A program made the translations under genes and the position numbers. From Gordonibacter massiliensis (ex Traore et al. 2017) (GTDB lineage Bacteria; Actinomycetota; Coriobacteriia; Coriobacteriales; Eggerthellaceae): a stretch of 64,000 bases of DNA. Position 1 is the first letter of the stretch. The number at the start of each line of letters is the position of its first letter. This document shows, in pieces, positions 40,749-49,187 of this stretch. The stretch covers positions 744,001 to 808,000 of the forward strand of contig LT827128.1 in NCBI GenBank assembly GCA_900170005.1. The letters run 5' to 3'. Under the pieces are notes generated by a model that saw only the letters and a program-made list of their open reading frames with translations, made no database searches and was not told the DNA's origin.

Positions 40749-42776
40749 CTAGGACGCCTCGCCCTCGTGCAGCTCGCCGCGCAGCGCGGGAACGTCGACG
40801 CCGAGCTTCGCCAGCTTCACGGCGCCCGTCCAGCGTGCCGCCGCGGGAACCGTCAGTCCGGGCTTGAAGGCCAGCATGGTCACGGTCATGTCCGCCGCGA
40901 ACGTCGGCCGGGCCGCAACGCCGTCTTGGGCCGCAAGGCCGCTCGGCACGTCCACGGACACGGCGAAGGGGGCGCTTTTGACCTTCGGGGGCAGCGCGCG
41001 GCGTCCGCGCTCGTGCTCGCCGCGCTCGTGCGTGCGCTTGCGGTGCCGCCCGCGGCCCTTGCCCCGGGCTCCTTCGAAGCGGCGGCGGTTGGCGGCGCGG
41101 ATCCAGCTCGCGTACGGCTCGCGCACCTCGTCGCCGGAAAAGCCGGTGCCCAGAAGCGCGTCCACCACGGCCTCCGCCTTGTCCACGGCGTCGGCGAGCA
41201 CGTCGGCGTCGGGCGCGATGAGCACGGAGAGGGGCAGGTTCCGCACCGATGCGTCGGAGAACGCCTCCATCGCCGTGGAACGCGCCGGCTCGGCATGCAG
41301 CCGCTCGGCCAGATCGGGCGCCACGAGCGTGACGGGATAGCCCGCCTCGGCCAGCTTTCGCGCCACGACCCACCCGTCGCCGCCGTTGTTGCCCGATCCG
41401 GCGAGCACCACCACGGGCGCCGGATCGGGCACCCAGGCGCGCACCTCGTCGGCCACGGCCCCGCCCGCGCGCTCCATGAGCTCCGCAAGCGGCGTGCCGT
41501 CCTCGGCGATCCTGCGCTCGAGCGCGGCCACCTCGGCCACGTCGAGCACCGCCCGCCGCTCGCGCACCAGCCGGGCGCCCGCCTCCGTCATCACGCGGGT
41601 GTTCGACATCAGGCCGTTGAGCATGACGAACGGCTTCTTCTTCACGGCCGACCGCACGCCCCGCACGACGAGCGTGACGGCCCACGTCGCCATGAACGCG
41701 AGCCATGCCCAGATGATGCCCGCCTGATGCTGCGCGGCGATGGCCGCGAGCGCGTTCGTCTCGCCCGCCTGGGAGGGGTCGAGGTCGACCACGCCCAACA
41801 GCAACGCGAACGGCGCCCAGGCCAGCAGGAACAACAGGCCGTAGCGGGCGGCTATCTGGTACCAGCGCGCGGGCGAGGCGTCCGGCCGCACGATGCGCAG
41901 CTTCAGCAGCCTCTGCCCGAGCGTCCGCCCGTGCGAGAGCGCGGGGATCACCGCGAAGAACACCGCGAGCGCGGCGAACTCCACCGCCTGCACCGCCAAG
42001 CCCCAGCCCGCGCCCGCGCTTTCGACGGCCGCCTGCGCGCCCAAGGCCTCCGCCACGTCGACCACAACGCCGGCCGCGATCTGCGCCGCGGCCAGGTCTA
42101 TGAAGAACGACAGGCCGCGCCGGGTCGCGCTCGCGCGCACACCGTCCTCGCGGGCCTCTTCGTTCACCAGGCGCATGTCGGGAAGCACGCGCAGGGCCGG
42201 CCCCATCATCCAGAAGCCCACCATGGCGCCCAGCGTGTTCAGCATGAGGTCGTCCACGTCGAACAGGCGGTACGGATGCTCGTAGACGCCCCAGAGGCCC
42301 GTGAGCTGTGACGTTTCATAGAACAGCGTGACGCAGAACCCGATGATCAGCGTCTGCCACCAGGTGCGCCTGAAGTAGTAGCGCAGGTACATGCCGAGCG
42401 GCACCAGCAAGAGCACGTTGAAGAGGGCCTCGTAGACGTTCGGGTCGCGCACAAGGCCCGGCCAGGTGGACGGGTTGCCGAGCGACGCCGTCGTGTTGTC
42501 CAGGAACAGCTTCACGAAGTTGAACGGGACGAGCTGCGGGTGCGCCGCGTAGGGCACGACGGCCGTGCGATCTTCCGGCAACGGCAGGATGACCATGAAG
42601 TAGGCCACCAGCATGTAGAACACAAACGAGTAGACGATGAGCGTGCGCAACCAGGGGATGGAGCCGACCTTGCGGTATTGGTAGACCATGTAGGGTAGGG
42701 TGATGACGGCGGCGATCAGCGGGAACAGCAAAAGCCCGGTCACGATGTTCGAAGCGTACCCGCTCATGTTACCCAC
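40749..42776 (-). CDS. VanZ - RDD - NAD(P)H-hydrate epimerase fusion protein
   Basis: A 675-residue three-part protein. Residues 1-200 have the VanZ-like membrane fold (VPFNFVKLFLDN, then NVLLLVPLGMYLRYYF). Residues 215-385 form an RDD-type membrane domain (RRGLSFFIDLAAAQIAAGVV, GRTLGQRLLKLRIV). Residues 415-675 form a YjeF_N/NnrE epimerase with GSGNNGGDGWVVARKL and VSVDVPSGLAAQDG, the residues that bind NAD(P)HX. Epimerases repair hydrated NAD(P)H and are normally soluble, often fused to the NnrD dehydratase, which is absent here. The fused frame is continuous with no internal ribosome site that I can see. Start is GTG 42776 or ATG 42767. Confidence 0.8.
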   Translation of the reverse strand: MGNMSGYASNIVTGLLLFPLIAAVITLPYMVYQYRKVGSIPWLRTLIVYSFVFYMLVAYFMVILPLPEDRTAVVPYAAHPQLVPFNFVKLFLDNTTASLGNPSTWPGLVRDPNVYEALFNVLLLVPLGMYLRYYFRRTWWQTLIIGFCVTLFYETSQLTGLWGVYEHPYRLFDVDDLMLNTLGAMVGFWMMGPALRVLPDMRLVNEEAREDGVRASATRRGLSFFIDLAAAQIAAGVVVDVAEALGAQAAVESAGAGWGLAVQAVEFAALAVFFAVIPALSHGRTLGQRLLKLRIVRPDASPARWYQIAARYGLLFLLAWAPFALLLGVVDLDPSQAGETNALAAIAAQHQAGIIWAWLAFMATWAVTLVVRGVRSAVKKKPFVMLNGLMSNTRVMTEAGARLVRERRAVLDVAEVAALERRIAEDGTPLAELMERAGGAVADEVRAWVPDPAPVVVLAGSGNNGGDGWVVARKLAEAGYPVTLVAPDLAERLHAEPARSTAMEAFSDASVRNLPLSVLIAPDADVLADAVDKAEAVVDALLGTGFSGDEVREPYASWIRAANRRRFEGARGKGRGRHRKRTHERGEHERGRRALPPKVKSAPFAVSVDVPSGLAAQDGVAARPTFAADMTVTMLAFKPGLTVPAAARWTGAVKLAKLGVDVPALRGELHEGEAS

Positions 42777-42905
42777 AGTGCCCGACCTTTCCTCGATTCC
42801 GTCATGGCGCGCCGCGCCGCGCCGCGCTGACGATTATAAGCGATGCGCGCCCGCGTGCGGCGCGCGGTTCGGCCTGCACTAAAGGTTCCGTTGAAGCGCG
42901 CTCGC

Positions 42906-43391
42906 TCAGCTTCGCCCTTCCGCGGCGCGGCGCTCCATGTCCAGCAGAAACGCCTTGGCCTTCGCGTCGTTGCCGCTTCCCGCAGGCGACCCGTTGGCCC
43001 CGACGATGCGGTGGCAGGGGATGAGGATGGGCAGGGGGTTCTTGTTGCTGGCGGCTCCGACGGCCCGGCACGACCGGGGGCTGCCGATGGCCGCCGCCAC
43101 GTCGCTGTACGTGCGCGTCTCGCCGTAGGGCACGTCGGCGACGGCCTTCCACACGCGCTTCTGGAAATCCGTTCCGGCGGGGGCGAGCGGAAGGTCGAAG
43201 GCGCGGCGCTTGCCGGCGAAGTACTCCTGCAGCTGGTTCGCGGCGCGGTTCGTGAGCTCGGTGGCGCGCGCCGCTCCCGGCAGCGTCTGCTCCCCGAAGG
43301 CCAGTGCGGTGACGGCCTGTCCGTCCGAGGCGATGGTCACGCGCCCGAGCGGGGTGCGATAGGCGAAGTGCGTGGGAGTCGAGCCGGGCAC
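42906..43391 (-). CDS. ogt: methylated-DNA--[protein]-cysteine S-methyltransferase
   Basis: Ogt removes methyl or larger alkyl groups from O6-guanine in DNA by suicide transfer to its own cysteine. The motif LPILIPCHRIVG holds the acceptor Cys and the family signature. The helix-turn-helix region (FQKRVWKAVADVPYGETRTY) and RAVGAASNKN fit the minor-groove binding fold. I prefer GTG 43391: AGAGAAGG stands six bases upstream, giving 161 residues. The next ATG (43424) overlaps a TATAAT box, which would instead be a -10 for this start. Upstream is the repeat island. Confidence 0.9.
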   Translation of the reverse strand: MPGSTPTHFAYRTPLGRVTIASDGQAVTALAFGEQTLPGAARATELTNRAANQLQEYFAGKRRAFDLPLAPAGTDFQKRVWKAVADVPYGETRTYSDVAAAIGSPRSCRAVGAASNKNPLPILIPCHRIVGANGSPAGSGNDAKAKAFLLDMERRAAEGRS

Positions 43392-43543
43392 GGTGCACCT
43401 TCTCTCGGTCGAGGACAGTGCCATTATAATGCGTCCGCTGCGCTCGCGGGCACCCTCCGCCCCTATCTGCATCAAGGCGTCACCTTTGGACGGGCGGCGG
43501 TCGCGCGCACCCGCTGACCGGGCGGCGGTCCCCCCGCATCGCT

Positions 43544-43590
43544 CCGCAGGGGCGATCTCGGGATCGCCCGTCTCGTCGCAGCCGGAAAAG
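43544..43590. repeat. TAGGGGCGATC-type dispersed repeat, partial
   Basis: GCAGGGGCGATCTCGGGATC, then GCCCGTCTCGTCGCAGCCGG and AAAAGC. It is the left half of the unit and stops where the MITE-like element begins at 43597, so the second element may have inserted into it. Confidence 0.65.
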
Positions 43591-43596
43591 CGGCCG

Positions 43597-43706
43597 ATGG
43601 GGCTGTATCGAAAGTCGTCAAAATACGCGTTTCGCATAGTCGCCCCGTAGGGCAGAGCCCTTGCCCTACACGACGAGCGAAAACGGCGCTTTTTATACAG
43701 CCCCAT
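43597..43706. repeat. 110-bp MITE-like element
   Basis: Terminal inverted repeats ATGGGGCTGTAT are perfect over 12 bp (43597-43608 and 43695-43706) and continue imperfectly inward as CGAAAG / AAAAAG. An internal hairpin pairs GTAGGGCA with TGCCCTAC. There is no gene. The terminal sequence looks like an insertion-sequence end, so this may be a non-autonomous transposon. Confidence 0.6.
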
Positions 43707-43737
43707 GCGCTCGCTTGGGCGCAGAGCCGGGAAGGCC

Positions 43738-43826
43738 GCATGGAAAGCCCCTGCATGGAAAGCCCCTGCATGGAAAGCCCCTGCATGGAAAGCCCCTGCA
43801 TGGAAAGCCCCTGCATGGAAAGCCCC
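43738..43826. repeat. 15-bp tandem repeat, about 5.9 copies
   Basis: Five identical copies of GCATGGAAAGCCCCT and a sixth of 14 bases. Copies are exact, which suggests recent expansion. It lies between ogt and the XRE gene in non-coding DNA. Units are 15 bp with no unique spacers, so it is a minisatellite and not a CRISPR array. Confidence 0.93.
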
Positions 43827-43969
43827 GTGCAATTGAATGCTCGTGCGAGAACCGCCGCTTAACTAGGATCGGTGCGAGTCCGCCCAAAGCCGTGCGACGC
43901 TAGACCGCTATCGGCCGCTGTTGCAGGGGGCCGCGTCCGTCGACGGCGGTTTGATGCGGCGGATCGTTC

Positions 43970-44143
43970 CCGAAACGCACGGAAATCACCGCTGTGAAGC
44001 CCGTTTCCCGGGCAGCCGGCAAGCGCCCGTTTCGCGAGCTGGGGAAACAGGCGTGGCGTGCAGGACAGGGATGGACGAGGTCCCTTCGAGGGCGCCCCGG
44101 GGCCGCCGAATCGCTTCACAGCGGTGATTTCCGTGCGTTTCGG
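43970..44143. repeat. inverted-repeat module B, 174 bp
   Basis: A perfect 31-bp inverted repeat: 43970-44000 begins CCGAAACGCACGGAAATCAC and continues CGCTGTGAAGC; its exact complement is 44113-44143. The 112 bases inside carry a smaller GTTTCCC/GGGAAAC pairing and no gene. Its outer ten bases match the outer end of module D, and its inner part matches module A. Confidence 0.85.
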
Positions 44144-44313
44144 ACGCCTGTTTCTGCCGCAAACCCGTCTTGGCATGCGTTCGCAGCCCATTTTGACAAC
44201 CCGCTCGTCGGCGCGGTCGGAAAGGGAGCGTTGTTCCCCGGCTTGACGGCGGAGCGCGAGGAAGAGAAGAGCGACCGGCGTCGCGTAAGGGGCGGTGGCT
44301 TTTTTGAGCGGCA

Positions 44314-44383
44314 TAGCCGGAAAGCACTACCAACCTGCGTTTTCGCGCTGTGCGCGAACGGGCGCTCTGGAGAGCGCCCCTAC
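44314..44383. repeat. TAGGGGCGATC-type dispersed repeat, right half
   Basis: From TAGCCGGAAAGCAC to GGGCGCTCTGGAGAGCGCCC-CTAC, the right half of the dispersed unit, with its terminal hairpin intact. Between this repeat and the XRE gene start at 44682 no gene is seen. A TATACT box at 44495-44500 lacks a good -35. Confidence 0.65.
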
Positions 44384-44681
44384 GGCAGCAATTGCTGCAA
44401 AGTCGCTGACGACCGAGGAATACCGTATGTTTCCATCGGGCATCCAAAGACGCCTCACCTTCCCGGCCTTCGGGAACAATTCGTCTTCCTGCGATATACT
44501 GTGCCTCTGACCTGCGATTCGATACCGGAGGTTGCCGCGAGCTGCTCGAAAAAGAAACCGCAAGTTGGTTGCGCGGAGGCCGGCGCGCCCACAGTATGGA
44601 GGCATCGGCGGCACGCCGGGCGAACGGAACCGGCGCACCGACCGTTCGAGCAACCGATCACGACGAACGAAGGACGAACGT

Positions 44682-45644
44682 ATGAGCTTTCGCGACAACC
44701 TGCAGCACCTGCGCTCAACGCGCAACATGACGCAAGAGCAGCTGGCCATGCTGCTGGGAGTGAGCCGCCAGTCGGTTTCCAAGTGGGAGGCGGAGCGCGC
44801 CTATCCGGAGATGGACAAGCTGCTGCGCTTGTGCGATATGTTCGACTGCACGCTCGACGAGCTGGTGTGCGGAGACATGACCGACCGCGCGGCCGACGAG
44901 GCCGCGCGCATGCCGGATGCGTTGGCTCCGCAGGACGTGTGCGGCTACGACGAGGCCATGCGCTCTTTCGCGGGGAAAGCCTCCCTCGGGATGTTCGCGG
45001 TTTTGGCGGGGGCCGCGCTGGCGCTGCTGTTGTCGGACCCCTTCCTGGTGCACGAGGCCGCTTTGCGCACCTACATGGTTGCTTTGGTGTTCGTGGGCGT
45101 GGCGGTGGGGGCGGCCATCGTCGTTCCCGCGTTGTTCGAGCGCCGCGCGTTCCGCAAGGCCCATCCGTTCGTGGAGGATTTCTACACGCCCGAGCAGAAA
45201 AGCCAGGCCCGCACGACCATGGTGACGGGGCTCGTCGCGGGTGTCTGCCTTCTCATGGCCGCGATTGTTGCGGCTATCGTGCTGCAGGGCGACGTCTGGC
45301 TTGCGAGCGCGCTCTTCTTCGCGCTACTCGCGATCGGCGCCCCCTTGGTCGTCCGCGGATGCCTGCTATCGTCGCGCTGCGACGTGGAGCGGTACAACTT
45401 GAAATCGCTCGGCCGCATGGACGAAGCGCAGATCGAGGCCTTGGATGACGAAGGGCTTGCGGTGCGCGCCCGTCGTGCCAAGCGCGACCGCAGCGTGTAC
45501 ACGGCCGTCATGTGCGCGGCGACGGCGGTGGGTCTGGTGATGCTGTTCACGCCCGCGAGCAGGTGGTTCTTTCTCGCATGGCCCGTCGGCGGCCTCGCCT
45601 GCGCCGCGTACAAGGCGCTTCGCACGGCGCGGAGCGACGGCTAG
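44682..45644 (+). CDS. XRE-family HTH regulator with multi-helix membrane domain (44.7 kb)
   Basis: A 320-residue membrane-bound regulator. The Cro/C1-type HTH is at residues 1-65 (MSFRDNLQHLRSTRNMTQEQ, VSRQSVSKWEAERAYPEMDK). About six transmembrane helices follow from residue 107. A soluble loop near 245-275 contains RMDEAQIEALDDEGLAVRAR. The start is ATG 44682 after CGAAGGACG. It lies upstream of an ABC export module on the same strand, 267 bases away, and is the natural candidate to regulate it. Direct evidence is lacking. Confidence 0.82.
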   Translation: MSFRDNLQHLRSTRNMTQEQLAMLLGVSRQSVSKWEAERAYPEMDKLLRLCDMFDCTLDELVCGDMTDRAADEAARMPDALAPQDVCGYDEAMRSFAGKASLGMFAVLAGAALALLLSDPFLVHEAALRTYMVALVFVGVAVGAAIVVPALFERRAFRKAHPFVEDFYTPEQKSQARTTMVTGLVAGVCLLMAAIVAAIVLQGDVWLASALFFALLAIGAPLVVRGCLLSSRCDVERYNLKSLGRMDEAQIEALDDEGLAVRARRAKRDRSVYTAVMCAATAVGLVMLFTPASRWFFLAWPVGGLACAAYKALRTARSDG

Positions 45645-45682
45645 CGGGGCGTCCCCTCGCCGCTGAAACGAAGGCTGTCCCC

Positions 45683-45786
45683 GTAGGGGCGATCTCCAGA
45701 TCGCCCGTTCCGGCGAAGCCGGAAAAGCAACCGAGGGCCGCCTCTCGTACTTTGCGCGAGCGGGCGATCTGGAGATCGCCCCTACG
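45683..45786. repeat. TAGGGGCGATC-type dispersed repeat, complete copy
   Basis: Begins GTAGGGGCGATCTCCAGATC and ends GGGCGATCTGGAGATCGCCC-CTAC. The two outer hairpins are near mirror images, so the whole 104 bp could fold into one long structure. It lies directly before the 7-bp tandem array. Confidence 0.85.
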
Positions 45787-45812
45787 GGGATGGCCGGCGG
45801 TTGCAATCCAAA

Positions 45813-45861
45813 GCAAAAAGCAAAAAGCAAAAAGCAAAAAGCAAAAAGCAAAAAGCAAAAA
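45813..45861 (+). repeat. 7-bp tandem repeat GCAAAAA, seven copies
   Basis: Seven exact copies in the leader of the ABC ATPase gene, 51 bases before its ATG. Because seven is not a multiple of three, copy changes would alter spacing and shift any upstream frame. With one more copy, the ATG at 45790 would be in frame with the ATPase. Confidence 0.9.
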
Positions 45862-45911
45862 GCGCATCGGTTCGATGCGAAGGCGTCCCGTTGTCTTTTT
45901 TAGGAGGATTC

Positions 45912-46646
45912 ATGGGCTCCACGATAGTCGCATGCGAGGTCAGGAAGTCGTTTGGCACGGGGAGGGGGAGCAAGCGTCGCACCGTCGACGTCCTGCGCGG
46001 CGTGAGCCTTGCCGTCGAGGCGGGCGAGATGGTGGGCATCGTGGGGCCGAGCGGTTCGGGCAAGTCGACGCTTTTGCACTGCCTCTCGGGGTTGGAAAAG
46101 GCTGACTCCGGCTCCATCCAGCTGATGGGGCGGCAGCTGGTTCGCGCGCGCCGCAGCTCCCTGTTCAAGACGCGCCGCGAGCACGTGGGCTTCATCTTCC
46201 AGGCGTACAACCTCATCCCCTCGCTCTCGACCGGGGAGAACGTGGCGCTGCCCGCGCGCCTGGCGGGCCGCCCGCTCACGAAGGCGCAGGTGGGGGAAGC
46301 GCTGGAAAGCGTCGGATTGGGCGGGCGCGAGAAGAGCCGTCCCGGCGATATGTCGGGCGGCGAGCAGCAACGCGTGGCCGTGGCCCGTGTGCTCGCCAGC
46401 AGGCCGGACATCGTGTTCGCCGACGAGCCCACCGGCGCGCTCGACTCCAAGAACGGCCGCGAGGTGCTGGGCATGCTGCGCGGGATCGCCGACGGTCCGC
46501 GCCGCTCGGTGGTGATGGTGACCCACGACTTGGAGGCCGCTTCGCTGGCCGACCGCGTGCTGGTGCTTCGCGACGGTCTTATCGCGCGGGAGTTGGGGCG
46601 CTCGACGGCGGCCCAGATCCTCGAGGCGTTGGGGGAGGCGGCATGA
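45912..46646 (+). CDS. ABC transporter ATP-binding protein (MacB/LolD type)
   Basis: A 244-residue ATPase that drives a membrane export or MacB-type mechanotransmission module. It carries Walker A GPSGSGKS, Q-loop FIFQAYNLIPSL, signature MSGGEQQRVAVARVL, Walker B VFADEPTGALDSKNG and the H-loop VTHDLEAA, in the usual order. The ADEPTGALD form is typical of the MacB/LolD/BceA clade. Start is ATG 45912, seven bases after TAGGAGG. Its stop overlaps the permease gene by four bases. The frame is open through the upstream 7-bp array. Confidence 0.92.
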   Translation: MGSTIVACEVRKSFGTGRGSKRRTVDVLRGVSLAVEAGEMVGIVGPSGSGKSTLLHCLSGLEKADSGSIQLMGRQLVRARRSSLFKTRREHVGFIFQAYNLIPSLSTGENVALPARLAGRPLTKAQVGEALESVGLGGREKSRPGDMSGGEQQRVAVARVLASRPDIVFADEPTGALDSKNGREVLGMLRGIADGPRRSVVMVTHDLEAASLADRVLVLRDGLIARELGRSTAAQILEALGEAA

Positions 46647-47983
46647 TGCGCTTGGTGTTCTCGGATTTGCGCGACCATGCCGCCACGTGGATCGGGGCCC
46701 TCGCCGTGGCCGTGGCATGCGGCTACATCGGCGGATGGGTGGTGTCGCTGCAGGCAACGGCGGGTTTCAGCACGGGTGCGCTGCAGAAGTTCTTGCAGAA
46801 CGCGGCGTCCTCGGTGCTCCTGTTCTCGCTGATCGCGGCTGTGGCGGTGCTCGTGTCGGCCGCCAATCTGACGGTTTCCGCACAGCGGCGATCCTACGCG
46901 CTCTGGCAGCTGGCGAACGTAAGGCCGGCTCTGGTGAGCGCAGTGGTGCTCGTCCAGCTGGAGGTGGTCGCGGTGCTGGGCGCCGCGTGCGGCACGCTGC
47001 TCGCGGTGGCCACGTTCGAGCCCCTGTTTCCTTTGGTGCTCGGCTCGCGCGAGGCGCTCGCCCAGGCGGTGCCCGTTGCCGACATGGCGCGTATGCCTGC
47101 GGTTTGGATCGTGACGGCGGCGGTGTTTTTGTGCGGGGGGCTGAAAGGCGCTCGCAGCGCGGGGAGGACGCCGCCTTTGACCGCGCTGCGCGAGCCGGAG
47201 CCAAAGCGCGCGAGGGTGACGTGGATGCGCACCCTGCTGTTCGCGGGGATGCTCGCCTGTACCTGCTGGGCGTCCTTGGCCCTGACCGAATCGCCGGACG
47301 TCGCCATGAGCTGGTCGGTGTTCGTGCCCATCCTCATGGTGGCGACGCTGGTCCCCCTCGCTCCCCTCGTCTTCCCGGCGCTGCTGGGCGCTTGGACGTC
47401 GATGGTGTCGCAGGGCCGTGGGAGCGCCTGGTACCTCGCGAGGCGCATCGCGCGCAACGCCCTTTCCTCGAGCACGTCGATCGAGACCCCTCTCATGGTG
47501 GGCTTCGGGTTGGTCGCGGGCCTGTTCTCGGCTATGGCCTGCTCGGTCGACTATTTGGAACGCCAAGGCGTTGCCGACATCAGCACGATCGGCTGGGCCG
47601 AGTCCTTCATCATGCTGGGCGGCCCGGTGCTCTTGTGCGCTGTCGGCGCGGCAGTGAGCGTGGTGATGTCGTCGAGGTCGCGCACGCGCGACGTCGCCCT
47701 CCTCGTCGCGGCCGGTGCCAGGCCCGCGACGCTCATGGCCGCAGCCGGATGCGAGGCGCTCGTCCATGCGGTCACGGCGACTTTGGCGGGCATGGCGTGC
47801 GCGGTCGCCTCGACCGCGGTCGTCGCCAACGCGTTCGGCGTGCCGCTGCTCGGCAACCTGGCGTTCGGCGAGGGCCTCGTCGTCTCGCTCGCGGGTTTCG
47901 TGCTCGTGCTGGCCGCCACCCTCGTGCCCACGTGGGCCGCCCTCAACCGAGAGGCCGCGGTCGTCCTCTCGGCGGGGGAGTGA
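46643..47983 (+). CDS. FtsX/MacB-type ABC transporter permease
   Basis: A 446-residue permease, partner of the ATPase encoded just before (4-base overlap). About eight hydrophobic helices are arranged as two FtsX-like blocks, with the inner motif NLTVSAQRRSYALWQLANVR at residues 76-95, where the permease coupling helix contacts the ATPase, and SSRSRTRDVALLVAAGARPATL in the second block. The family exports peptides, lipoproteins or signals bacitracin-like stress; the substrate is not deducible here. No large MacB periplasmic domain is evident. Confidence 0.85.
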   Translation: MMRLVFSDLRDHAATWIGALAVAVACGYIGGWVVSLQATAGFSTGALQKFLQNAASSVLLFSLIAAVAVLVSAANLTVSAQRRSYALWQLANVRPALVSAVVLVQLEVVAVLGAACGTLLAVATFEPLFPLVLGSREALAQAVPVADMARMPAVWIVTAAVFLCGGLKGARSAGRTPPLTALREPEPKRARVTWMRTLLFAGMLACTCWASLALTESPDVAMSWSVFVPILMVATLVPLAPLVFPALLGAWTSMVSQGRGSAWYLARRIARNALSSSTSIETPLMVGFGLVAGLFSAMACSVDYLERQGVADISTIGWAESFIMLGGPVLLCAVGAAVSVVMSSRSRTRDVALLVAAGARPATLMAAAGCEALVHAVTATLAGMACAVASTAVVANAFGVPLLGNLAFGEGLVVSLAGFVLVLAATLVPTWAALNREAAVVLSAGE

Positions 47984-47988
47984 TCCCC

Positions 47989-48678
47989 GTGCAAGACACC
48001 CTCCCTTCGAGCATCGCCGCGAGCCAAGGTCGCTCCGCCGCCCTTTCGAGCGTTCGGGATACCCGCCCGCGAAGCCCCCTCGCCCTTCCAGGTGCCAGCG
48101 CGACGCGCCTCGGCCGTGCGGGCACATGGGCGTTCTGGCGCAACCTCGCCCTGTGCTTCTGCGTGTTCAGCGTGGTGGGACACTGGCTGGAGATAGGCTA
48201 CTGCACGCTCGTGCGCCTCGGCCTCCTCCCCGGCACCTGCGATCCCGCCTCGCAGGTGTGGGCCGGCTGGCTCGACCCCTTCTGCGTGTACGGCTTCGGC
48301 GCGGTGGCCTGCGTGCTGCTGCTCCGCCCCCTCAAGGCCCGCCTGCAACGGCGCCTTCCCGGCGGCGTCGCGCCTTTGGCGGCGAGCTTCGCGGTGAACA
48401 TGCTCGTGTGCGTGGGCATCGAGCTTGCCAACGGGCTTTTGTTCAACCAGCCGCTCGCCGACGGCTCGCTGCCCCTGTGGGACTACCGCGATCTGCCCTG
48501 CAACTTCCAGGGACAGGTCTGCCTGCAGACCGCGCTCGCGTTCGGCATCGTGTCCACGTTCATGACCTGGGTTGTCTGTCCGCGCCTCGAGACGCTTTTC
48601 GCCCGCGTGCCGCGCCGCGCGCTGGATGCCGCCTTCACGGCGGTCGTCGCAGGGTTCTGCCTCCTGCTCGCCTTGTAG
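47989..48678 (+). CDS. PF06541-like (putative ABC transporter permease) membrane protein
   Basis: A 229-residue membrane protein with about five helices. The first helix pattern (FCVFSVVGHWLEIGYCTLVR) and PASQVWAGWLDPFCVYGFG match the family named putative ABC-transporter type IV (PF06541, CmpB-like), common in Gram-positives and of unproved function. I chose GTG 47989, eight bases after GGGGGAG; an earlier GTG overlaps that ribosome site. It begins six bases after the FtsX-type permease stop, so it belongs to the same operon. The first 45 residues are Ser/Ala/Arg-rich and probably disordered. Confidence 0.72.
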   Translation: MQDTLPSSIAASQGRSAALSSVRDTRPRSPLALPGASATRLGRAGTWAFWRNLALCFCVFSVVGHWLEIGYCTLVRLGLLPGTCDPASQVWAGWLDPFCVYGFGAVACVLLLRPLKARLQRRLPGGVAPLAASFAVNMLVCVGIELANGLLFNQPLADGSLPLWDYRDLPCNFQGQVCLQTALAFGIVSTFMTWVVCPRLETLFARVPRRALDAAFTAVVAGFCLLLAL

Positions 48679-48829
48679 CGCTCGCCGAAGCCGTTTGCGC
48701 TGTCGAACGCTCGATTCGCTTCTCTCGCCGCCCCGGCAAGCCTCTGGAGCAAGTCAACGGGCATCCGGCCGCCCGCAGCGCACCCTCTCTCGAAGATCGA
48801 ACGACGGGGCGGCAACTCGGCTCGCCGCA

Positions 48830-48990
48830 GCACAAAAATCACCGATTCTCTGCAGGTGCGGGTGGGAAAGGGCCTCGAAAGCGCATGAGCGTCGGGTGTC
48901 CTTCGACATTTTCCCTGGTCGCAAAACAACGAGCGGGGCCCCGATCTTTCTCGAGGGCGATCCGATGCAAAGAATCGGTCATTATTGTGC
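48830..48990. repeat. inverted-repeat module C, 161 bp
   Basis: Left arm (48830-48853, GCACAAAAATCACCGATTCT-CTGC) pairs with 48967-48990 in 21 of 24 positions. Inside, GGGAAA and TTTCCC can pair. No gene lies in this 509-base gap (48679-49187). A TAGAAT box at 49135-49140 is a possible -10 for the rpe operon. Confidence 0.7.
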
Positions 48991-49187
48991 CGAACGCTCC
49001 CGTGCGGCACGCTCGGGGTTGCAAAGCCGGTGCGCCACGTTCGGGCTGGGGGTCGTCGTATCTCGGACGGGCCGTCCGCGTGTGGTTTTCTTCGCCTCCC
49101 CGCGCCGGGCGGGTAGGGGCGCGGGGCGTTGCGCTAGAATGGAGGTCTACCCGTACGACCAGCAGTGCCCGGATAAGGAGTGCCCCC

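Noticed and set aside
43738-43826. Possible CRISPR array
   Set aside because: Units are 15 bp, head-to-tail and without spacers, and no cas genes are present; it is a minisatellite.
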